From Chamaecyparis obtusa (Eukaryota; Streptophyta; Pinopsida; Cupressales; Cupressaceae): 64,000 nt of DNA. The stretch covers positions 1 to 64,000 of the forward strand of contig BSBK01002932.1 in the NCBI GenBank assembly GCA_027943335.1, written 5' to 3'. The notes under the pieces were generated by a model. That model saw nothing but the letters and a program-made list of their open reading frames with translations. It did no database searches and was not told where the DNA came from. The translations under genes and the position numbers were made by a program. This document shows, in pieces, positions 56,270 through 64,000 of this stretch (position 1 is its first letter; each line of letters begins with the position of its first letter).

Positions 56270-58179
56270 TGATTTGATTATAGATTTGATCATTTGTTGT
56301 TGTCTCTTGTATCACGTTTCATGTTATTTGATCGGAACATTGATGTACCACTTTCATGATATTGTATCTTGATATACTGACGTACTGGATCATTTGATGT
56401 TGATGAACACTTTATGTGATGATATACTTCCTTGATTATCTTGATGAGTTTGTTATGAGATTATCTTTATATGTAGCTATATGATGTTTTATGATGCATT
56501 TTACTTGTGATTATGCTATGGATGCAACGTATCTCATTTATGATATAGATAGATGATGCATTGATGAATGACTTGTGATATGTTTTTCTATTTTTTCAAT
56601 GTATGAATGCAAAGTGATTTATGGAGATGTGAATATGAATGTCCTTATGTTTTTGTTTTTGAATGTATGTAGTTCTATCCTTAATTATATGTATGAAAAT
56701 GATGTATGAGTAATGATCTTGTTCTTTTTCTTGCTTTTCTGATATATGGATAATGATTAATGATTAATGCTATGCATGAATGCAAAAGATAACCTCATTT
56801 TTTTTTATTGATTGATTTCAAGGAAAAAGACATTTGATTTGAACCCCTCGTATGTCTTTAATGTTTTGACTAACCAAGATTTATTAATGTACCCCCTTGT
56901 CTGTGGAAAAATAACCATAAATAAATACAATTAATCTAACATGATAATGCAAGTAATCTAACATGATAATGCAATTAATCTAACATGATAATGCAATGCA
57001 ATGCAACTAAGTGTCACTAGCTTTTAGCAAAAAAATGTCATAGAGATAAATTTTCATCATTGAGCGATTTGGGACCAGAAATCGAGTACAACCATCATTG
57101 ACCACATCATGATGATATGAATACCACTTTTTTCACTTTTTGGTAACCTCTTTGGAAATGAGTACAACCCTCACTAGTTGGATGACCAAACTATGGAAGT
57201 ATAAATATTGGTTTCAATGATTCAATGTTGCAAGTGGATTTTGGTATTAAGATATAGACGATCTAAATAGCCAAGGTATCCATTTGCGTATACAAGCAAA
57301 GGTTAATCCATCATCTTATGAGATAGTCCTCGATGGTTCTTTGATGACCATGTCGTTAGATGAATTCACATAGGTTGATGAATCTTCCTTAAAATAGTCA
57401 CTCAAAGGAAAGAAAATATCATGTCTCTATCACTGCCATTCTAGTCAAAACATCATCGATTAGCTAAAAAGATGTGATAAAAGTCAATTCCATAAAGATT
57501 ATCAAAAAGAAAGCTTTAAGTGTTTTGCAATGTTTCATGATTTTCAAAAGGTATTTCCAAGTATTCTGATCTTTAAATTGTTTGTCAATTTTTAATCCTG
57601 AATAATAAAGTTAATGAAGGTTCAAGGATCAAGTTGTAGGATCAAATACTTAGGTGTGAACAATGATATCCATCAAAGGTTCACGAAAATATCTCTCTTC
57701 TAAAGCTCTGATAAGTCTCTCTCTGATGTGACTGAATATAGCACTATTGAATCCATTTGGTACCAAATTTCCAATCCTCTTCTACCCCCAAGTGATAAAT
57801 GTGATCATGTGACGAACTTAGGGCAAATAGGCAATGCAATGATGTGACTGAAGGCTTTATTATGACTGCACAAATGACAGATGCAATGAAGGTTTACAAG
57901 TGGGATGATGGAAATGCAATATGTACACATGTGACTAGGAAATGACTTAAGGAACAAAAGGCACTTGATTTCCAAGTTTTCACCTTTTGGGTCTTTTTCT
58001 CTTTTTTTGCTACCAAGGCACCTATTGCTAAGTTTTCACCAAGGCACTTTTTCTTTTTTTTACATTTTTTTGTATTTTTTCTTTTTCAATTTTTGTTGTT
58101 GGTATTTTCAAGATCTCTTTGACTATGTACAATAAATATGATGTCCTCATTTGATATGCTTTATACTCTTTCATCTACC
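56270..58179. other. Tat 3' untranslated region between PMD relic and integrase
   Basis: No coding frame recognised. It contains a short tandem repeat at 56935-57000 and T-rich DNA near 58000-58100. tatgatg-like words are frequent at 56280-56800. Confidence 0.55.
56935..57000. repeat. Three-copy 22-bp tandem repeat
   Basis: taatctaacatgataatgca repeats three times with aat or agt linkers and is followed by atgcaatgcaa. Confidence 0.9.
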
Positions 58180-59319
58180 TCATGTATAGAACCTCTTTAG
58201 ATGTATGCTATTTATTGGCTCTTGTAACTCATCTCCTTCACAATCTACTAACTTATAGGTTCCCATCCCAAATGAAGACACAATGATGAATGGACCAAGC
58301 CAATTAGCCTCCCATTTACCTTTCTTTTCTCTTTCAACTTGATTCTTTGGGTTTTCTCTTAAAACTAAATCTCCTACCTGAAAGACTCTTAGTTTTATAC
58401 GCTTATTGTAGTTCCTTGAGATTCTGTTCTGATATAGTTTTAGGTGTTCATAGGCTTGTGTTTGGTGTTCTTCAAGCAACTCTAATTATTGAAGTCTAGC
58501 AACTCTATAGTCTTCATCTGTTATCAACCCTTGCAATGACACTCGTAAAGATGAGATTTCAACCTCCAATGGTAAAACAACTTTAGCTACATAGACTAAT
58601 GAAAATGGTGTGGCTCCCGTAGGTGTCTGAATGCTAGTTCTATAGGCCCATAATGCCGGATTAATTTGCACATACCAATCTCTTCCTGACTTATTTACCG
58701 ATCTCTTCAAGATTTTCAAACTGTTCTTATTTGTAGCTTCGGCTTGTCCATTTCCTTGAGGATAATAAATGGATGAAGAGTGATGTGTGATATGGAATGT
58801 GCCACAAAGTTCATCCACATCTTTGTTTTTGAATTGCTTTCCATTTTCTGTGATTATGGCATGAGGGATACCATATCTGGAAATGATGTGGTTCAAGATG
58901 AACATGGAAATTTGTTTACCCATGGCTGTGATTAAAGGAATCGCTTCTACCCACTTAGTGAAATAATCCGTTGCGGTGATGATGTACTTGTGCCCATTGG
59001 AAGATGGTTGATATATGATGCCAATCAAATCAAATCCACATTGATAGAATGGCCATGGTGTAACAAATGGGTGCAATTCCTGTGCTGGTGCATGTATCAT
59101 GTCTCCCTGATATTGACATTTGCTGCATATTTTGATGAAGTGACAAGCATCTTTCTCTAAGGTTTTCCAAAAATACCCTAAGCAAAGGATTTTCTTGGCT
59201 AGGTTTAACCCACTTGAGTATGACCTGCAAATGCCCTTATGAACCTCACGTAAAGCTAACTTAGATTCCTCTTCTTCTAGACATCTAAGTAATGTCCTGT
59301 CAAGACCCTTGTGATACAA
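58180..59319 (-). pseudogene. Tat integrase
   Basis: One frame with a single TAA at 58486. The zinc region has VHKGICRSYSSG (second His replaced by Tyr) and CSKCQ. The core has Asp in CGFDLIGII. The second Asp is Glu (IITENGKQF), and Glu in GQAEATNK is kept. The C-terminal part GKWEANWLGPFIIV and INSIHLKRFYT closes it, as in Tat integrases. Integrase would insert the cDNA. Two altered key residues and a stop make it inactive. Confidence 0.9.
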
Positions 59320-59364
59320 TGTTTTAGAAAGGATTATGTAATGGGCTGATTGGCGTATGAAATT

Positions 59365-59985
59365 TCATTTTTGGGCTCGTGATTGGTCTAAAGGTAGCAC
59401 TTGGTCTTTGAGATAGGTATATATAGGGCCGTACCAAGGTGATTCATGTCCATGAAGTAGGGAAACAATTTGGGTTTTGGGAAGGTCAAATGTTGGTTGT
59501 GCTAACTCTTCCACCAAGAATTCATACTTCTCATTTTGATCTGGTTTTTGAAGCAGGGAAGCCAAGGTTTCCATTGCATTAGCTACTCTATTCTTCCCTC
59601 TTGGAATTTTCTCAAATGTTATCAAAGAAAAATACTTTTTCCAAGCATCAATCATAGCCTTGTATGGCATTAATTTTTCATCTTTGGTATTGTATTCATC
59701 ATTGACTTGATTGATTATTAGTTGAGAATCTCCATATACTTGTAGCTCGGCGATGTTCCATTCTAAAGCCATCTTGATGCCAATGACTAAAGCCTCATAT
59801 TTTGCTATATTGTTTGTACATGGGAACAAAAGCTTTTAGGACTTTGGAATGGTGTACCCTTGAGGGGTAATCAATAATATACCAGTCCTAGAACCTCCTT
59901 GTGTATATGAGCTGTCGAAGTACAACTTCCATGTCTTTGCTTCTATGTCTACAATTGTGGAGTCCAGAAATTCCACTTGAATGGT
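59365..59985 (-). pseudogene. Second (archaeal-type) RNase H of the Tat element
   Basis: It starts WKLYFDSSYTQGGSRTGILL (first Asp). NNIAKYEALVIGIKMALEW carries the Glu, and VYGDSQLIINQVNDEY the second Asp. The last conserved Asp is Asn (RVANAMETLASLL). It lies in the same frame as the flanking RNase H and integrase, with TAA stops at both ends of the first block and a TGA at 59365. This domain distinguishes Tat elements from chromoviruses. Confidence 0.88.
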
Positions 59986-60663
59986 TTATGTAGAAGTCAA
60001 TGGATTTTCAGCTAAGTGATCTACTATCACTTTTCCTTTTATTGCCTTCCTATCCACATACTCAATATCGAACTCACTTAATATCATGACCCATTTTGCT
60101 ATCCTACCCGTTAAGGTAGTTTTTCTTAGCAAATACTTTAGAGGATAAATTTTGGCAATTAGCTTCACCTTGTACATCAACATATAATGTCTCAATTTTT
60201 GAGATGCAAAGACAACTGCTAGACAAGACCTTTCCATAAATGTATAGTTAAGTTCATATTTGATCAATGTCCTACTCAAATAGTAGATTTCTCTTTCTTT
60301 TCTTTGCTCATCTTCTTGCGCCAAAAGCACTCCTAGAGACCTTTCGGTAGTGGATATGTACAACAATAATGATTTTTCCTTGATTGGTGGCATTAGGATA
60401 GGTGGATTTATTATATAAGTCTTCAATAAAGTGAAGGCTTGGTCACATTCTTCATCCCACATGAAAATAGTATCTTTGTGTAGCAACCTTGTGAATGAAT
60501 GACATTTTTTAGCCAATTGAGAAATGAACCTTCTTATGGATTGTATTTTGCCTTGGAGAGACCTCATTTGAATTATGTTCTTTGGAATTTCCATATCCAT
60601 TATTGCTTGGACTTTTTCCAGATCCACTTCAATTCCTTTTGCTAAAACTATATAGCCTAACAA
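59986..60663 (-). pseudogene. Tat RT connection and RNase H
   Basis: It reads MLGYIVLAKGIEVDLEKVQA, KIQSIRRFISQLAKKCHSFT, WDEECDQAFTLLKTY, ERSCLAVVFASQKLRHYML and KWVMILSEFDIEYVDRKAIK, the Tat RT thumb/connection and RNase H blocks in order. It is open for 225 codons and overlaps the RT frame at 60657-60663, where the frame shifts. Confidence 0.9.
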
Positions 60664-61244
60664 TTTTTCGGATTGGACACCAAAGGCACATTTTTTGGAT
60701 TAAGCCTTACTTTAAATTGTTCCAATCGGGTGAATATCTTTTTCAGAATTTGTAGGTGATCTTCTCTTTTGTGTGAATTTTCCAATATGTCATCCATGTA
60801 ATCTTCTAAAAATGTGTGCATCATATTGTGGAAGATAGTTGTCATGGCCCTTTGATATGTGGGATCGACATTTTTAAGGCTGAAGGGCATGACGTTCCAA
60901 AAAAAGGTAACCCAAGGACATGTAAAGGTTGTCTTCTCTTGGTCTTTAGGTGCAATTTTTATCTGATTATATCCATTGAAACCATCCATTAATGAGTACA
61001 TGGAGTGACCCACTGTCAAGTCAACTATTGCATGAATGCCCAAAAGTGGGAAGTCATCCTTAGGACATGCAAGATTCAAGTCTAAAAAATCCATGCATAT
61101 ACAAATGGATTTGTCATGCTTGGTGACCAATACAATATTAGATATCCATTCAGCATAGGCTATTGCTCTTATAAATCCCACTTTCAATAATTTTTCTAAT
61201 TCCACCTTGACTAGGAGAGCTATATGTGGGTGCATTTTTCTCAA
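60657..61244 (-). pseudogene. Tat reverse transcriptase
   Basis: It has MRKMHPHIALLVKVELEKLL, WISNIVLVTKHDKSICICMD, YSLMDGFNGYNQIKIAP (first catalytic Asp) and LEDYMDDILENS (YMDD in place of YVDD). The frame is open for 195 codons, but it is offset from the RNase H downstream and the linker upstream. Confidence 0.92.
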
Positions 61245-61624
61245 CTTTTTTTGATGGGCTTAACCCATGGTTTGACATTCAAATGGTGCATAATGAAGTT
61301 GGGATCCAATCTGGGCATGATGACATAGGACCATGTGAAGTTCACTTGTTGTTCTTGGAAGAACTTGATGAAATCCTTTCTTTCTAAAGGTGTAAGTGAT
61401 GCGGCCAAGTGTATAAATTTTGGATCTAATTCTATCCCAATGTTGACCTTTTCCATCGGCTCTGTGAGAATAGGTGACCTTTCTTCCTCATGCTCAGGTA
61501 GGGTATCCAATCTCTCTTCCTTTGGTGCCACAGTTGGGTTTTCACCATAGGAAACATCCTTTATCTTTAATTTTTTTGGTTCTAGTGCTGCCACATTTTG
61601 GTTTTCATCACTATAACTTTTCAT
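61241..61624 (-). pseudogene. Tat protease-RT linker
   Basis: It ends LTPLERKDFIKFFQEQQVNF, SYVIMPRLDPNFIMHHLNV and KPWVKPIKK, the conserved lead-in to Tat RT. It then hits a stop at 61241 as the frame changes. Confidence 0.75.
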
Positions 61625-62219
61625 TTTTAAAATTTTTTAAAATTTTTTTCTTTGGATTAAGAGATTGGACCCCCGCTGCTTCTATCATGTTTAGTTCAAA
61701 TTCATTGGTGAAAGAGGGCTCAACCGTACTAGTTCATTGCTTGGTCATTTGGGAAATAGAGTAAGTCGCTTGGTTTGTTTAGGTCCCAATCAATATGGTT
61801 GAGGTTTATCAAGGATAAGGTTTTGTTTGGAAAAGTATTATCAATTGGGTTTATGGACATGACTTCATTGGAGGGTTCGTACATTGTATAGTTTAGATCT
61901 ATAACGTGAGCTTCCTCAAGATGGTCCATGGAAGAAGGATCAAAATCCTCTTCACTTGAGTCCTCAAGACTTCTATGGGAAATAGCATGGGAAATGCAAC
62001 CTTTGGATTAATCCTAATGTTCAAATCATCTTCCTCTAAGGGGTCCCAAAATTATCCTATCCATGGTCGATTAACGGGTTCTTTTCCTACATTGAGTTCT
62101 TGTATGATGGGCTCTTCATGTCTTGGAACTTGTTGCTTTGGAACCTTATCATAAGTATGTATGGTGACTACCTCTTTATCATGGCATGATTCATCAGATA
62201 AAGTATCCCATTCATAATC
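61625..62219 (-). other. Tat spacer between G-patch and RT linker
   Basis: Variable, broken sequence with short open pieces (for example 61729-61929). No domain is recognised. Confidence 0.5.
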
Positions 62220-62576
62220 TTAGGAGTCATCACTATCTTCATCAGATTCTAATGTGTTCACTTGAGGATATGAATCATACATTGGGCTGGAGCTTTCTCC
62301 TTTGTATTGGTATCCTACACCTGATCTTTCTTCTTTTGCCCTCCAAGTAGGTTCAATGGGCTCTAGTAAAACTCTATTTCTTTGGCCTAAGGGTCCTCTT
62401 CCCTTGTATGTCATTTTCTGCATTATCTCAAATCCTTTCCCATATTGATCAGTTTGAATGTTAATATGCTGGATTCTTTCTATGGGAGTACTTGAGGTAT
62501 CATCTTCATCATGATAAAGCCATTGAAGGACTTCATCTTCCTCCTTGTCAAATGTTGCTTTGTCACTTTCTCTCAT
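62220..62576 (-). pseudogene. Tat G-patch-like region
   Basis: It includes GKGFEIMQKMTYKGRGPLGQ and LEPIEPTWRAKEERSGVGYQ. Tat gag-pol proteins carry such a glycine-patch motif between protease and RT. The tail is acidic and ends in a stop. Confidence 0.7.
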
Positions 62577-63038
62577 GAAGTAAGAGTTATACTTATGAGG
62601 TAGGTGTTCTTTTTATGGTTTCCCATGTGTTCTTAGAGATGTGGGTAAGTCAAATAAGGAAAAAAAGTATTCCCCTACTCCTTTGGAGCTGATTTTACAT
62701 TTTTTTTCAAATGTATCCATCATATCACTCATTTTTTTGTAGTTTTCCTTTTTAGCTTTATCCTTTTCTTCTCTGGTGGGTTTGTAAAGTACTATCTCTG
62801 ATTTAGGTGCTTGATCTGAATCTTCATTTGGAGTTGGACCCTCTTAGCTCACTTTTTCCTTTGCTTTAGTTGATGTCGTTGAACTAGCTTGAGGAGGGTT
62901 TGAAGTAGCACTTAACGTTAACATGGGATCATCCATTTTGATATCTTCAATGGTGGCTCTTTGGATAATTCCTTCTCAATTATGGGGAATGAATAGCTCA
63001 TGAAGGGGTTTAAGTGCATTGTAATATTGGAATGGATT
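62577..63038 (-). other. Tat spacer between protease and G-patch region
   Basis: Broken minus-strand sequence with Lys/Glu-rich pieces and several stops. No domain is seen. Confidence 0.45.
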
Positions 63039-63398
63039 TTAGTCCCCTCCAACCGTGATCTCCTCACCCATGTACACAAATTTGATCCATTGGTGGTACG
63101 TGAATGGAACTGCTTGCATCTTGTGGATCCATGGTCTCCCCAATAAAATATTATAAGTTAGTTTCATGTCCAATACTTGGAAATTTGTGTCCTTTCTGAC
63201 AGGTCCCACTTGAATGGGCAATATGATCATGCCTTTAGAGGCTCTTTCAACTTCATCATAGGCCTTTATGGTGATTATTTTTGTAGGATCAATGTAGGAC
63301 TCGGTTAATCCTAGGTATTTGACAAGACTCAATGTGCAAATGTTAAGACCAGCTCCCCCATCTATGAGAGCTCTTTTGACCCCATGTCTTTCAATCAA
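63039..63398 (-). pseudogene. Tat retropepsin-like protease
   Basis: A 119-codon open stretch. ALIDGGAGLNICTLSLVKYL holds the catalytic Asp (DGG in place of D-S/T-G). YNILLGRPWIHKMQAVP is the conserved second block. It would process the polyprotein. A stop precedes it. Confidence 0.85.
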
Positions 63399-63410
63399 GA
63401 CCTCTATATA

Positions 63411-63680
63411 CTATGGTAGATTTTGGGGATGGGTAATAGAGATGTCATCTTGGTCTAAAAATGAAAGGCAATGAGGTGCAATGAGATGACCTACCATGTT
63501 TTGAAACTTCCACTCCTCTAAGTTAGTAGGAACATTCATCTCTACTAGAGCTTTCTCTAAAATTTCCTTATGGTTGGGAGATAGCTTTAATAGCTCCAAG
63601 ATGGAGATTTGTGCTGGAGTCCTTTGTAGCTGATCTACCAAGCTATACGGTTTTATTGCTATAGAAGATTGTTTGATCAC
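63411..63680 (-). pseudogene. Tat gag-protease junction region
   Basis: It reads YSLVDQLQRTPAQISILELL, KLSPNHKEILEKAL and VPTNLEEWKFQNMVGHLIAP, a block that precedes the protease in Tat elements. A stop separates it from the protease by a few codons. Confidence 0.7.
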
Positions 63681-63785
63681 AATGTTGGATTGCAGAGGGC
63701 TAATAGGTTTAGGATCAACCCCTTGTAGGGTAATCTTTGAAGTTTTCCCCCTAGTAATAACATTAGATGTCTCTTTTTGTGGCTA

Positions 63786-64000
63786 TTATTTGATCACTAT
63801 AGCATTCACAACATTATCATAGGGTGGCACAAAATTGATGTTATTGCTGCTTTGTTTCTTTCCATTAGATGATTCCCCTTTGTCATGTTTATATAAAGGT
63901 TGTTTGAAAGCCGTGTGGTCTTCATTGATTTGAGGTCCATCAATGGTGATCATGCCACTATCAATCAAGTCTTGCACCACATTATTTAGTTGCAAGCAAT
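63786..64000 (-). pseudogene. Tat gag C-terminal fragment, cut by window edge
   Basis: NNVVQDLIDSGMITIDGPQ is the block that follows the gag Cys/His motif in Tat elements. The rest of gag, the primer site and the 5' LTR lie beyond 64000. Confidence 0.7.

Larger units (their letters stand above)
52531..64000 (-). mobile_element. Tat-lineage Ty3/gypsy element with antisense extra gene, truncated by window edge
   Basis: On the minus strand the order is gag end (63995), protease (63398), G-patch (62576), RT (61244), RNase H (60663), a second RNase H (59829) and integrase (59319-58180). A 5.1-kb 3' region, the polypurine tract and the LTR follow. The second RNase H between pol RNase H and integrase marks the Tat group. 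The 3' region carries a plus-strand PMD gene relic. Extra genes, some antisense to gag-pol, are known in Tat elements. Stops and one frameshift in pol show it is dead. Confidence 0.85.

Overview
This window is plant nuclear DNA that is almost entirely layered, decayed transposable elements. One apparently intact host gene is visible: a VQ-motif gene on the minus strand at 19212-19844. The mix of families, the long and heavily mutated LTRs and the very low gene density fit a large-genome seed plant. A conifer or other gymnosperm is my guess, but the sequence alone does not prove it. The families are Ty3/gypsy chromoviruses with a chromodomain, a Tat-lineage Ty3 element with a second (archaeal-type) RNase H, several Ty1/copia elements, and an LTR element with almost no recognisable coding.

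Layout. (1) 1-7595: a minus-strand chromovirus remnant. A second, shorter chromovirus-like element (2954-6925) inserted between its protease and RT parts. The insertion has two LTRs of about 970 bp, an initiator-Met tRNA primer site and a perfect 5-bp target duplication (atacc). The inserted copy keeps gag and protease but lacks RT, RNase H and integrase. (2) 7.6-18.1 kb: AT-rich, largely non-coding DNA with microsatellites, an LTR-type terminus at 10010 and a tRNA-like (SINE-like) stretch near 13.9-14.06 kb. (3) 18.1-20.2 kb: a three-copy tandem repeat, then the VQ gene with W-box motifs upstream. (4) 20.97-26.88 kb: a direct tandem duplication of about 2.9 kb of unidentified sequence. (5) 27.7-32.4 kb: a copia-like LTR relic, then two unidentified, spliced, gene-like relics that converge (29.25-30.33 kb plus strand, 31.2-32.4 kb minus strand).

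(6) 32.4-48.97 kb: a four-deep nest. A chromovirus 3' part (32409-34603, minus) is abutted by a copia element (plus, LTR starting at 34604). That LTR is split at 35386 by a plus-strand LTR element, here called element A, with TSD acccc. Element A's second LTR is in turn split at 40015 by a full-structure minus-strand copia (40015-47139). (7) 49.27-52.53 kb: a putative copia solo LTR and a solo LTR of the element A family (TSD tgaat). (8) 52.5-64.0 kb: a Tat-lineage Ty3 element on the minus strand that runs off the right edge. Its long 3' region carries, in antisense, a spliced plant-mobile-domain (PMD) pseudogene.

The most striking observations are three. The PMD pseudogene keeps its frame for about 1.7 kb without an indel yet carries 23 in-frame stops, 19 of them TAG, which looks like CHG-methylation decay. 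Element A has an unusual frame with two membrane segments, a proline/asparagine tract, a G-patch-like motif and a Cys/His motif. The nested insertions can be ordered by exact target-site duplications.
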